The position numbers were made by a program, and so were the translations under genes. The notes under the pieces are model-generated. The model had not been told where the DNA came from. It saw only the letters and a list, made by a program, of their open reading frames with translations, and ran no database searches. Of a stretch of 64,000 nucleotides of DNA, positions 11,140 through 22,689 are shown in pieces. The stretch is from Paramacrobiotus metropolitanus (Eukaryota; Tardigrada; Eutardigrada; Parachela; Macrobiotidae): the NCBI RefSeq assembly GCF_019649055.1, contig NW_026570280.1:744001-808000 (forward strand). The letters are read 5' to 3'. Within the stretch, counting starts at the first letter, position 1. Each line of letters starts with the position of its first letter.

Positions 11140-11450
11140 TCCGGACCTCACTGGATATCTCGCGCCAAAAATTTAATGGTCTTCCAGACAGAAGTTCCCT
11201 ACCACACCCGCGGTTCGGTTAAGAGCGTGCTGTTTTCTCTTCCTGTTCGACCACATTTTCACTTGTGAAGATTACAGAGTTTTCGCCCTGCTCTCCGCAC
11301 AAATATAGACGTACACGGTAGTAATTGCACCGGTTGTGTTGCTGACTTTGAGGAAAAGGAAGTCAAAGATGCCTTAAAGTCCAGTTCTCATTATCTAAGG
11401 TTCTCAATTATCCGACACAATTAAATGGAGGAGCGACAACGGCGTCAAAT
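11140..11450 (+). repeat. Dispersed repeat family R1, copy 2
   Basis: Aligns in the same orientation with 15560-15890: a degraded LDIS..I.GLPD region, then DVHGSNCTGCVADFEEKE and KDALKSS, then ggagcgacaacggcgtcaaatt. Frames are broken. It sits in the unpaired centre between the arms of the large inverted duplication. Confidence 0.6.
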
Positions 11451-11454
11451 TTTA

Positions 11455-12645
11455 GAAATTTTGAAAATTAGGATTTTCTGATGAAACAAATCAATTAGGA
11501 AATGGAATTTTTTGTAAGATTGTGCTGCCCATAGGTCAACGGTGGTGACTAGGATGTTTGCCAACGCCAATGTCCATGGACAGGTTACAGCACAAAAACG
11601 ATTAATTTTGTAATAATTAGGCGAACGCAAGTTCCGTAAAAGCAATAACTTCATTAAATAGCACCAAAAACGTACATTTAAACAAGAGTTTAGAAGTGGT
11701 AAAACAAGTTGACCACGTTAAAACAAGCAGCTCTCTGGTTTAGCTTGCCCAAGCGATGCATCAATGTGTAGAAAGTTAGAAACGCGGGAAAGCGCACGGT
11801 GCTGTGCCTTCATTTAACAGTGTTACTGCAATGGCGGTAGAATTACAATACAATCAGGACTACCATTTTCGGTTTCCCTAAACGTCATGTTTTCCTGAAG
11901 CGGACAAATTGCGAGGCGATTTTGTTTTGTCACCGGCCGCCCGGGGTGGTGATAAGCAAAAGCGTTTTTGCCAGCTTCGGCAAATGGAAAAGCGTGGCGC
12001 ATGTTTTGCGTACAAACCGACAGTAGCTTGATCTGATTAACTGATAAGAGAAACTGTCGAAATTGCACCCGCCCGTGTATTCGAGACCCTTCATTGGCAA
12101 TGGAGTTGGCACGCAACACAAGTTTTTGGCGGACTGTGATCTTCTACAGTTCAACTCAGAGAACCCGTGTTAGTCGCTTTTGGATAGAACGTTGATAATT
12201 TTACCTTGATCATTTATCTCAGATTTAATTATTCATCCACTAATTAGTTAATCAGCAAGATCTACGAGCGCTTAGAAAAGTCCGAAAGTAGTCGTAACTT
12301 ATTATTAAATAAAGAAAATTATTTAATAATAATTTGGCAGTAAGTACTTTAATATGTCCGTAGATCGCACAGTCTGCAGAAACATTGGCACTGACCGAGG
12401 AACGAAGTATACGCTGACCCCGATGCAGCTGAATATTTACTGCAGACATACGAGTATGTATAATATCGACAAGACTTTGATAAGACGACAAAACGGCGGC
12501 CGGCCAGTACAGTCTGTAGAACAGCTGAACAGAATCAAGACTATCGTAGGTACAATAACACAACAAGAAGTTGCGAAGACGTACGTAGAAGTCTAGAACA
12601 AGCAGGTACAAAGTATAACTAAAGTGGCGGAAAATGAGCATAACG
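11455..12645. other. No supported gene
   Basis: Several open frames of 70-130 codons occur on both strands, but none shows a recognisable domain, splice pattern or a copy elsewhere in the window. AT-rich near 12170-12360. Confidence 0.5.
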
Positions 12646-12649
12646 GCGG

Positions 12650-12822
12650 GGGTAACACAGCTAAAGTGTGAGGAGAATTTTGCAAACAGACTCGTATGCT
12701 AGTCTAACACCATAGCTACATAAATTTCCTTTTCATTTACAAATTGATAGAAGACCCTCTGGGACGCCGTTGCATGGCGTGGTAGTGAATTACTGCGACG
12801 CCATGCAATGGTGTCCAAGAAT
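12650..12822. repeat. Direct duplicate of 33372-33828 lacking the MITE
   Basis: The order gaggagaatt, cagactcg.atg, ccatagcta, acat..atttcctt, gatagaa, cgccgttgcatggcgt and actgcgacgccat.caatgg matches 33372-33828. The later copy carries a 276-bp MITE plus TA duplication that is absent here at the single TA in tgctagtc (about 12700), so this is a pre-insertion site. An imperfect hairpin (ttgcatggcgt / acgccatgcaa) is shared by both copies. Confidence 0.8.
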
Positions 12823-13568
12823 AGCCCTCCACTTTCCACCCCATCACTTCATCACACCACTTTATCACGGCTAGTCTATCGGCATGATGGGATTCTGTAC
12901 AAGAAACCGGCGTAATTGTGATAGCGCGTATGATGTGATGACAATCCTAGATGGCGTGTCGTTTAAGCTTCACACAATGAACAATCGCTGCCTCATCTTT
13001 ACTGAACACAAAACGTAGCAACTGAAAAAAAAACAGCCTATCGGGGCGTTGCTAGGTAGACAACTGTACGGTAGACAGAATCTCAATATTACAGTATGTA
13101 AACAGCCTGTACGACTCATACAGGCTGTACGAATATGCTATATTATTGTATTCATTTAATTTTTTTTGTCCACACCCTTTGAGCCTCATCCCATGAAATT
13201 ATTTTTTTTAATTGCACTACGAGTATTTAACACGTTTCCGCAATATGCTTTATCTAATTTTTATTTACCCGATAACTTGCATGCGTTTGCTTAATCCCGC
13301 AGTCGTTGCTACCTAATTCATCACAACTTTAATGTATATGCTAAGAATTAATGGTCTGCCATCAACAACATAGAGTAATCCTGATTTTCTTAAATACTCT
13401 GACCCCTGGAGCACATTCACGCCGAAACGAAGACACAGCATTCAACATCCTAAAGTATGGTCATCAATCATCAGTACAAATACCGTTACAGACTGTATAG
13501 TGTACTGGCTGTTACAGTACTAATTTTAATGATCAGTATCCCAACTGGGTTGCTGCTGTTGTATACGT

Positions 13569-13982
13569 TTACAAGAATGGCGTGAAATGGACGTACGCTG
13601 ACTGAACGAACCATTGGCGGGTGTGGAAATCGGGGCGCAGCCAGCTCTCCACGCGCGAGGGTCGATTACTGACCGCCTGCATCATGGTGATGGTCAGCGT
13701 GCTGGCGCAGAAAGTATTGGGAGCTAATTGTGCCGCCACGTTGGCGTCGATATGGCTGTGCATTGGACCGGGGGTGTCACGGGCGCGCAGTGTGGGCAGC
13801 AGGTTGTAGGTGTGCCCGTGGCACGGTTCCGCAATGTAGGAGACATTAAGTACTACGCATAGATTGTCCGGGAAAGGTCACGGTCATAACTTACGAGCTG
13901 CTGATGATTGGCCAGCACTGCCGCTGTGCACTACACAATTAGTCATAGTAGCTAGCATTCCCAGTAAAAGAATACTGCTCAT
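13569..13982 (-). pseudogene. Ig-domain gene copy with internal deletions
   Basis: Exon 1 (13982-13895, 88 bases) is intact and encodes a good signal peptide (MSSILLLGMLATMTN) with donor GTAAGTT. The intron remnant keeps gacctttcccg as in copy 1, but the expected acceptor reads cattgcgg rather than cattgcag. The sequence then jumps straight to the end of Ig domain 1 (YIAEPCHGHTYNLLPTLRARD) and again from there to the last part of domain 2 (MHSHIDANVAAQLAPNTFC ... QWFVQSAYVHFTPFL). So most of domain 1 and the first half of domain 2 are deleted, and the invariant Cys/Trp pairs are lost. It is not expected to give a folded Ig protein. Confidence 0.75.
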
Positions 13983-13989
13983 TTCCCGG

Positions 13990-14320
13990 TTTCAAGTGGA
14001 ATTGGGAGACAAAGAAACGGTGATGACTCAGCAAGTCATCAAGGCGATGAATGACAACTAGAGTAGCTTAAGAATGCGTTCGATTAAGCTGCTGTAATTA
14101 TCCGTAACGGTTATAGAGATAATAAGGAAGTGCGGTGATTGACAGAATGAGTGACTGTGTATTGAGTACAATCATGGCACAAATGAAGGTCTGAAGGCCT
14201 CTTGTCTGTATATTACATATACAGACAAGAGGTACGCTAACACAAGAGAATTCCAGTGTCTCAGGGCTATGGTACAATAGTCCAGCTCGAAAACCGGCAC
14301 TCTCACATGAGCTGTGTATA
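13990..14320 (+). repeat. Dispersed repeat family R3, copy 1
   Basis: Same order as the copies at 22790-22990 and 31890-32220. One stretch translates as ETVMTQQVIKAMNDN (TKQVIKSINDN at 32 kb, HEVIKAMNDN at 22.8 kb). Then follow gctgctgtaattat, gtgcggtgattga, gagtgactgt and agctcgaaaaccggcactctc. This copy is split at 14198-14232 by a 16-base-arm palindrome (cctcttgtctgtatat and its complement, 3-base spacer). No intact frame. Confidence 0.65.
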
Positions 14321-14419
14321 TTCACAATTCACAAAGAGCAGTTATGCACAAGGCCCGAAGTCTCATAACAAAAGAAGTGAATGCGAAAAGTTCCTCAAGG
14401 TAAGCTCACATGATGCACC

Positions 14420-14640
14420 TTACACGCACGGCCTTTATAATCCACGAAACCCACCAGCAAACGAATGCACGCGGACCCTCATCCAACGATCAGTTTATTC
14501 TGGATTAATCTGCCGGTTTCGGAATGGCAATTGCATTTAGCTTGGGATTATAGCGCAACTGCTTTTTCAACTGCCACCTCAGTTGATGTTTTCCTTGTTG
14601 ACAAAAGCCAAAGGTCGTTCTTCCAAAGGTCAGAATTTTA
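14420..14640. repeat. Inverted-duplication segment paired with 7440-7690
   Basis: Reverse complement of 7440-7690 with the same order of landmarks; see that entry. It marks the inner edge of the right arm of the large inverted duplication. Confidence 0.75.
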
Positions 14641-14649
14641 TTAGCTGCT

Positions 14650-15540
14650 AACATCAAAAAATCGTTTATCAAAAAAAATTAAGATGTCTTCGTTTGCAAT
14701 GATGTATACTGAAACTGTTTGTAAGGTTTTCATGTCCCAGCTCGCAAAATTTAGAATCTTATTCCATTTCTTTCCAGCACGGAATTTTAGAACACTTCAA
14801 CATGTTTTGTCTAGCGAAATCAATTTTCTTTTAATAAAAAAAAAAGGATGGACATGCTGCATGCGCTGGACGAGTTATGCTGTCATGATACAATGTGCGT
14901 TTCCCAAAAATACCGGTTTTTTATTTAATTTTTATGAGTATTTTTTGTTAAAATGCTTGTTGGCTGCTTGACAGGCTGCACCAATAAAATTAATGCCGGT
15001 TTAACTTTTAAATGTAGCTCACCTATTGCTCCTTCACAAACAAAAGTGAACCAGATCAGCTTTTAATGCGCTGGTCGGAAATTTGTTCTCAAAGTCTCTG
15101 TCTGGGCATTTCACGAGAATTGCTCGTGCGGAGTTTCAGTTACTCCGTGCACTGGCCAAATACGGTTGATAGAATATTGATCTTCCTTACTGTAAAAAAA
15201 CGAGAAACAAGTTCAACAACCCCTCTACCCGAAACAGTAACGTGAGACACATGAATGTCCTTAGCTCAATAGCCGCATTTTTCGATTTAAAAATGGGTAA
15301 TTTCAAATTTTGGCTTCCAGGATATCCTCCAAACCCCCCCCCCCCCAGTTTTTCAAAAAAATTCGTAAAAGTTTGTAGCCTTAGAGTATTTTTGGGTTTG
15401 ACTTTGAAATTTTTACGTTAAAAACAATGCACTTTCGAATGAAACTAAGATGATGCAAATCGACTGTCGGACTGGTCCAGCGCGCCATGAATAATCAGAC
15501 TGCTATTTTGTTCAGTCACCTGGCTACAGCGATATAATAT
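14650..15540. other. No supported gene
   Basis: AT-rich sequence with a run of C at about 15337-15349. No domain, exon pattern or repeat family recognised. Confidence 0.5.
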
Positions 15541-15544
15541 TCGA

Positions 15545-15890
15545 AAGAACTTGAAAACGGTTTCGATAATTTTCTGGACCTCACTAGATATCTCAAGCCA
15601 AACCATTACTGGCCTGCCAGACAGGATATTCCCTACCACAACCATGACTTCGGTAAGAGCTTCTGCTAGGTTGTCCCACATTTTTAGTCGTGACGAATGT
15701 GCAGTTTTCTCTGTGCTCTTCGCTCAAACAGACCTACACGGCAGTAACTGCACCGGTTGCTTTGCAGACTTTGAGGAAAAAACGAAAATAAAAGATGTTA
15801 TAAAGTTCAGCTTCCACTTCTCCATTCAATTTTATCCTATATATGTAGACACAAATGAATGGAGCAGCGACAACTGTATTAAATTCAGAC
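15545..15890 (+). repeat. Dispersed repeat family R1, copy 3
   Basis: The best-preserved plus-strand frame of the family: LDISSQTITGLPDRIFPTT ... HIFSRDECAVFS ... DLHGSNCTGCFADFEEK. It is the inverted partner of 6840-7205. The opposite strand is also open over the first half (MWDNLAEALTEV...). Function unknown. Confidence 0.65.
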
Positions 15891-16226
15891 CTCGACAAGC
15901 CGAGGAAAAATATATGTATCTTGATCCGGCATCCTCTCGGGGATAGAATAAGGTAAAGCGTTATCGGCTGCAGTCTGTAGTCCAGTAGTACTGCGGTAAG
16001 CTGTCTTGTTTTTCGCTGCATGGAAACTTCTAGACACACATGCCAAACGGAAACTGGTCGCGTTGTCGGTCGTCCCTCGAAAGTGGCAATGCATTCACGA
16101 TGCTGAAGTCCCATGCAATTATCCAAGATGAGATTCTTGCCCTGGAATTTCTTCACTAACACAGTCGCGGCGATCGGGATGATCACATCAGAATAATTGC
16201 CGGCAATATATATTTTTCCTGTTTCT

Positions 16227-16271
16227 ATCGCTTACGTCCCATGACATAATATGTTATGGGACATAAGCGAT
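16227..16271. repeat. Short-spacer palindrome
   Basis: Arms of about 20 bases (atcgctta.gtcccat.acata and its complement) around a short centre. One of a series of such hairpins in the window. Confidence 0.75.
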
Positions 16272-16639
16272 ACAATCTGACTAAATGATTAGGCTACGGT
16301 CTATGTTAAAAAGCCAGCGAACAGCCTTTTTTGCCCGCTGAGGCTGGTTGATCAATGCAGCCTCTCTGTTGTGACTATAAATAGACCGAAGACAGCGCAT
16401 TTCAGTGCTGCCAAAAGCGCAAGCGGACTGCTGCCTTGCTGTATCAATCGATCGGGACATGTGTGTGTGAGTGGGTAAATCCGCTCGCATTCACGTACAC
16501 ACGTATGAGTGTGGCTGTTTGTGCGCGTACTAGCTGTACAAACCGGTTTTCGCTGTCTTCGCTACAACGCATACCCTAAACCCGTAGCCTTGCCCGTAGC
16601 TTCCTTTCTTGCTCGCATTGTATAAGCTGGAAACATCTG

Positions 16640-16745
16640 CCGCAAGTGGCCACATTTGGCCTATCCTACGACGTCTAATCGCTCATGCATTATGGACCGG
16701 AAGTGCCGATCAGTGCGGACCGGCCATCGTATCGCTTCTACCGTT
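16640..16745 (+). pseudogene. Astacin Met-turn fragment
   Basis: Translates as GLSYDV, stop, SLMHYGPEVPISADRPSYRF. This matches FGLPYDLESVMHYGPEVSI and PDRPAIV of the astacin gene at 26 kb with one in-frame stop. Flanking sequence does not carry the rest of the protease, so this is an isolated exon piece within the right arm of the inverted duplication. It has no counterpart that I could see in the left arm. Confidence 0.7.
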
Positions 16746-17816
16746 AACTTTTCAACGTACTTTTGCACTACTTGTTCTGTTCGATCACTTTACGTTCAGT
16801 ACCATTTCTTACCCAGTTGCATTTACACTACCATTCATTTCTATTAATACCAGGGCCGTCTTCCCGTACAGGACATATGCCCGTTGGAAACGGTTGCTGG
16901 AAACGGTAAATGATAAAAATGGCAGACAGCCACGCTTTAACTACTCAGCGGGTTTGCGAAATTAATTGGTTTTTTTTAAGTTTCCCTAAACGTTGCAGGA
17001 TGGACTGCGTCATTGCTGGGTAACGTTGCAGGGTAACGAGGGCAGAACTGCGTCACTAACAATGTGAGTTCTTCCCACTGCCTCATATTATGGATCTCCT
17101 CCCTGTGCTTTTCCGATACGTGCCGGTTAGACTGGTTAAGTTTCCACAGCTGGTCGATTCCTTCATAAAGACAGTGTCGTATATCTACAGATACATGTAG
17201 CACCAATGGATTATTTATTTATACGATGCTCGCTACGGAGGCAACCAAGCAACCAAATGCTTAACATCAGAACAACACTGGAAATGCTATCCCGTTGCTA
17301 CAGCGCATTTTCCGGAGGACATCATCCGGATTCACGGGATACTCGTACAATCATCATTTGTACCCGTACATCATTTGTACGAGTGCGTACATTCACTACA
17401 GACAGCAACTGAAAAAATTAAAAAATTTTGTAAACTGAAATAGGTTAGTGTAAATTAATTACTTACTTAAAATTAACTTGAATTGTGGGCATGGTGCCAC
17501 AATAACGCTTGAGATGTTGTATATTATGGAAACGATAATTCCTCAGTTGGTCAGATCTTTAGAAATCTTATTAATATTGTAATAAATCGTACTTACGAAC
17601 ACCGGTATTAACTACAAACTGGATATTATGATAATAATATTATGTAAATCTATCATATTTTGTTTGTTATTTTCAGTTACCGGTAAATACTGAATGCGCG
17701 ACAACGATGCAAATTTGAGTACAGAATAGTGTCGTCAGGAAGCTGGAAGAAAAAAAAATCGTTTAAGATTATCACGTGTAGCATATTCGAAAGGAAGAAA
17801 TCTTGTTTAAATTTTA

Positions 17817-18692
17817 GGGTGACACTATAGGCACCCCAAAAACCCCCGTTTACTATAGGCACCCCTTTTCCGCACCCCGTTAATTAAAGGCACCCTCATC
17901 TTATTAATTGATTCTTTCGTGCACCCTGTTTTTTATGGGCACCTCTATGAAACTTTGGCATACTACTGTATACTGTAATTGTAGTGTTAGAACCTGGATA
18001 CGGTAACTGTGAATCTGTGATCGCAAAAGTATGGAGAGGCAGATTAGTACTTAAGGATATTACAAAAACGTTAACAAACCCAGTCCCAGAAAGTTGCGTC
18101 GGAAGAAGTCGTACGAGTTTACAACAGTATAAACAGCGATCTATCGCCGCATATACTGTTGCAGCTGGCCATGTTATATGGAGACGAGGTCACCGTCGTC
18201 GATGTTATGTTCCCCCTTGTTCAGCTTCAGAATGCTTGGTCGAATCAGTGTGGCCCGTTAGTTCGTGCCTTCATGGCCGAAATCATCGCGGGCCTGACAC
18301 CAGAAGGTACGGTTTTTACAAAAGCCGAACCGCACTGAAAATGGTTAGCAGAAGCGCTGGACCAGGAGGAGGCCACCCGGTGTCCGAAAAAAAATTACCG
18401 CCGACGATGCCATCCTCAATAGATCTAAGTTAGCAGATCAGCCTCACCGCCCGATCATCGGATGGAAAGCCTGAATTTCTGTCTGCATGCGAGTACCTGT
18501 ATGAGACTGACGCACGTTCATGAAATCATTTTCGAATTCTGTATCCGAAATATGCTATTAAAGGGTGCTTATAAGATACACTGACAGGGTGTTTCTAATT
18601 AATAAACAGAAAAGGGTGTCTATAAATTACGGGGTGCGAGAAGGGGTGCCTATAATAAACGAGGGTGTAAGGGGGTGCCTATAGTGATTTCC
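17817..18692. mobile_element. Foldback transposon, ~876 bp, with 9-bp TSD
   Basis: Flanked by identical TAAATTTTA at 17808-17816 and 18693-18701. The ends are inverted repeats sharing CACTATAGGCACCCC, and further copies of ataggcacccc/aaaggcaccc lie subterminally on both sides (left: 17830-17960; right: 18560-18690). The unoccupied site is visible in the paralogous arm (TAAATTTTG at 6313-6321), which confirms insertion. The 8-9 bp duplication and long foldback ends fit a Mutator-like or hAT-like non-autonomous element; which of the two is undecided. An internal 149-codon frame (17984-18433) has no recognisable transposase motif and may be captured sequence. Confidence 0.8.
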
Positions 18693-18996
18693 TAAATTTT
18701 AACTGCACGTGGAATAGTGTGTCCGCGTTATGTACTTTAATTACCATCAGCACGCAATGACTAATTATGAGCAAATCCACAGTGTGTCCAGTATATTTAT
18801 GGTAACCAAGCAACAACCGAGCGCCCGGGAAATTGTAATCACTTCAATTGCAAAAAAAATAATGAAATCATTTGACAGTTTTAATTCTAAAAATAAAGCC
18901 TAATCTGACATCAACAAGGTAGAATAATCCTAATGTTCCTACATATACCGATTCGTGCAGCAAATTCACCCGGAAATGAAGACACATGCTGCAAGT

Positions 18997-19965
18997 TTAC
19001 AGCGATGGCGTGAAAGTGACGTAGGCCGACTGAACGAACCATTGGTGGGTGTGGAGATCCGGGCGCAGCCAGCAGTCGACGCGCGCCGGCCGATCACTGA
19101 CCGCCGGGCTCATGCTCATGCTCAGCGTGCTGGCGCAGAAAGTATCGGGTGCTAACTGTGCCGACATGTTGGCGTCGATATGGCTGTGCAGCAGAGCGGG
19201 GGTGTGCGAGTTGCCGGCGAGGATGCGCAGATCGTGATAGGGCGCCGCCACGAAGCGCCCGTCGTACTTCCAGATGAAGTGCGCCTCCCACCCCGTCCGG
19301 CTGCAGTCCACACGGCCGCTGCACGTCATGGAGAACTTTGCGCAGCGGCGTGGACACGTTGCGCATGGGTGCAAGGAAGGCGTCGTGGGCGCGCAGTGTT
19401 ACCAACAGGTCGTACGTGCGCAGGCGCCACACTTCCCCATCCGGCCCCAAGGGATCCAGACATTCCACTGCCCCGCCCGAGTCGCGCTTGACGTGGTGAA
19501 TGTGAAGGTAGCTGGTGTCGACGCTGGTCGCCTGTCGGTAAAAGTGACCTTTAAGGGAGCGCGGCAATACGTCGCCGTGGATGGTGGCATTCTGGTGGCG
19601 CCAGACAATCCGCTGCGCCAACGCAGGTGAACCCACTGTACAGAAAAAGGTCACCAAGCTTTCCAACCGGGCGCGGACTGGATAGGGCGGTGGCCGCACT
19701 CCGGCGACGATATCTTCCTCCAGGGCAGGTAGGATAATGACATTGTCGGTCATATTAGCTTCGGCCTCCCGCACCGCGTCTGCCGTACGCTGAACTGCAA
19801 TCCAGGGTCTGGCGTTTAGCGGGATAAGAGCTGCTTATGTCAGAAAGGTCACTGTTCTATCTTACGTGGTGTCGATTCTGTTGGCTGTCGTCCAGCAGTG
19901 CATCCTGGCACCATGTGGCTCAGCATAATCGCCAACGTTCCTAGTAAGAGTGTGCTATAGCGCAT
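18997..19965 (-). pseudogene. Secreted two-Ig-domain protein, copy 2, frameshifted
   Basis: Exon 1 is 19965-19866 (100 bases; signal peptide MRYSTLLLGTLAIMLSHMV) with donor GTAAGA. The acceptor ttgcag lies at 19800-19795, and exon 2 runs 19794-18997. The intron phase is identical to copy 1. Ig domain 1 is conserved (VTFFC, IVWRHQN, LHIHHVKRDSGGAVEC), and so is domain 2 (FSMTCSGRVDC, FIWKYDGR, VDCWLRPD). At about 19334-19339 the run aacttt holds one base more than copy 1, which shifts the frame between STPLRK and FSMTC. Everything downstream remains open and conserved, so this is either a very young pseudogene or a sequencing error in a live gene. Lies in the right arm of the inverted duplication. 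Confidence 0.75.
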
Positions 19966-20322
19966 GCTGTCCACGATAGTCCGCGCGCGACGTGAACTCC
20001 TAGCCACTACAGTGGATGTGACAAAGGTGGCAACATCCACCGATACTCTGTGCATTTCCACAATGGGTAAGCGCTAAGGCCATTTTCAACCTCATTGTAC
20101 ACTCTGCAACCATGCTTACTTACTATCAGCTTTCCGGGAAATCGATGGAGTATACACCACGCTATCGCACTTAGAGTAAAGTATAATTATAGTGTAATGG
20201 TTGTTGCAGTTGAACGGGAAAGAATGCCGATAAATTTCGTATCACTTCAGCACTTGTTAAGCTTTAGCATCGGTTCGGCTGCTTGGCAACCACTATAGAA
20301 TGCATAGGTAATTTCCGACTCC

Positions 20323-20422
20323 GGCTGTATCCGCTGTCGTCGACAGCGGATACAGCCTTGGTTGTGGTAGCCTTGGTTGGTGTCTTGTCGACAGCCTGTC
20401 GACAAGACACCCAACCAAGGCT
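20323..20422. repeat. Two adjacent near-perfect palindromes
   Basis: The first is 20323-20357, two 17-base arms around a single base. The second is 20369-20422, arms of 26 and 28 bases with no spacer and one extra C. They are 11 bases apart and share no sequence with the transposon termini found here. Short frames on either strand across them are by-products. Confidence 0.9.
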
Positions 20423-20514
20423 GCCACCCATTTCGCCAACCGCTAACAGGACAGCAGCAGTTCGAATCGAAACAACCACGAATAGTTCGAGAAATTTTAA
20501 AAGTAGCCAACAAA

Positions 20515-21080
20515 AACCTAGAATAAAACCTAAGAAACCTGAAAAACCTTAGGAATATCTAAGAAAATCTAAGAACCTAAGAAACGTACACCTACGAAAA
20601 AGAAAACCTAAGAAAATCTAAGAATCCTAAGAAAACTTAAGAAGACAAAAACAGCAAAAAAACTTAAGAGATCTAAGAAACCGGTGCGCTACCATTCGAC
20701 ATAGGGACATTTCGGCATAATATTAAAATAAATTATTGTTTAAGAAATTTATTGAGCTATGCAGTTTACCGAAGCTATGAAATTTGTAAGAGCGAGCAAC
20801 GCTAAAAATTCCAAGAAGGAAATCCTAGGAAACCTAAGAAAACCTGGGCAAATTTATGTAAACCTTATAAAACCTAAGAAACATTAGAAAATTCAAAAGA
20901 AAATTTAGGAAGGCAAAAAAACCAAAGAAAACCTGACAAGGTTAAGATACAAGAAACCTAAGAAAAGAAACAAGAAACCTACGAAACCTAACAAGAAACC
21001 TAAGAAACCAAACAAACCTAAAAGAACCTAAGAAACCTAAAAAAACCTAAGAAACCTAAGAAAACCAAATATAACTTAAG
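20515..21080. repeat. Degenerate CCTAAGAAA simple repeat
   Basis: Dozens of variants of cctaagaaa spread over ~550 bases, densest at 20515-20660 and 20820-21070, interrupted at about 20680-20815 by non-repetitive sequence. It is complementary in type to 4020-4340 and marks the outer part of the right arm of the inverted duplication. Confidence 0.8.
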
Positions 21081-21084
21081 AAGC

Positions 21085-22600
21085 ATCTCTGCCAAAAAGG
21101 AACTGGAGTACTATTATGGTAGCAATTCAACAGTCCAGCAGCAGTCAAACATGGTTGACTGCGGTATATCTGCAATAGCCTTTGCTGCGGAGAAGCTGTC
21201 TAAAAGTGATCCCACAACTTTGAGCTAAGAAGCTGTCTTTTGTGAAAATAAAAAAACACACCTGCAAGAGTTATAAAGGACTCTATAAAAACGTTTCCTC
21301 GTGTCGGCGGTAGAATGTCGAAGGCTGCAGCACCTAGTATGTTAACGTTTCCGCTATAAATATCGTCTCAATCATTTATATATGTAGTATCATTGGCGTT
21401 TGTAGCGAAAGAAACCGGTGGCCAATATGACTGTCGTAGTGGTATTAGCGAACTGTAGTGCATACGAAAGTCAGATGACCTTTTGTAGTGCCATTAGCCA
21501 AATCGTTATGTAGACAGGTTTTCTTTAATTTCAATAGCACGATAACAATATCAAGAATTAGTTTCACTTAAACAAAAAAACATTCTCTACAGTACCCATA
21601 ACAGAAGCGGCATTACCCCTTTGAATTGCTAAAGAAGTATTCTGCCTCAAAAACTCGTGGCTGCGAATCTCGCCGGTTTGTAGCTCGATCCTCTTTCCGA
21701 CTTCTTTAAGCAGCTTCTTGGCTGATGTACCAAAACTTCCGAAAGTTTCAATCCGACGGCAGCAAACTCATATCGTCCTGACAGGAAGTTGTATTTTCTC
21801 ACTTTATCGGCTTCGGCTTGGTCGGCTTGCGCTCCGGCTTTTTACGCTGGTGTAATCCAAGTAAGACCGGGCAACGGTGTCGACAACGGTTACATCCCAC
21901 GCCAAACACAGCCCTCTGGCCCAGGGAAAAGTGGTGATACCAATGAAGACTGTAGTGACAATACAGACTGTAGTGACAATAGTGTTTTGTTGTGAAATGT
22001 AATTAATTAGCCCAAGACAATAAAAAGATACATTGAGGAAAACCTGCTTAGATAAAAATTGTTTACTGGTGCTGGTTCGGACATCCTAACCACTGTCCTC
22101 CCCAAACAGTAATTGTTTTATTACCATTTCCCTGCTTCTCAACGCTTTCCATGATTACTGATGAGATGACACCGAATGGTAATGGCATTGGCATCCATGT
22201 TATTATCTTAACGCCAATTTGTTACCAAACTCTCCAACATAAAGTACGGATGTCTGATTTTTTACACGAGACGTAACGTTTCTTGCTGATTTCCGGTTTC
22301 ATGCCTTTTGGAACTTTAGACAACAAAGGCTGTATCTTTGGCCGACTCCAGTGCACTTTATTTATGCGTAAATTTTGCTAAAATATGGACTTAAACTTAC
22401 TGCGAGAAGCCAATAGGACTGGATGTAAGAAAGCGCCCAACTTATCTCGTTGAATATTTATTGAATGGCTTTAGTAAAACATATGGCGAAAAATATGGGT
22501 AAGAAAAGCAGAACGAGGTTGCGAGGGGAGACCGAAAACATAAAGAAAATACTTTGGGAGCGCCCTTTGAACAGTGTTTAATGCACACTGGCCAGAGAGT
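21085..22600. other. No supported gene
   Basis: Ordinary AT-moderate sequence. A 68-codon frame at 21789-21995 ends with a short imperfect repeat (actgtagtgacaata twice) and is not recognisable. No splice-supported exon chain seen. Confidence 0.45.
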
Positions 22601-22689
22601 TGTTGTTAAGGTTTTCTATAACATTTCTAAGATACAGTGGTGCACTGGCAAGAGCTGCGCTTCGGTCTGCCAATGCACCAGTCGGTGCA

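Noticed and set aside
19180-19630. Plus-strand frames of 100-118 codons over Ig copy 2
   Set aside because: Antisense shadows of the Ig exon.
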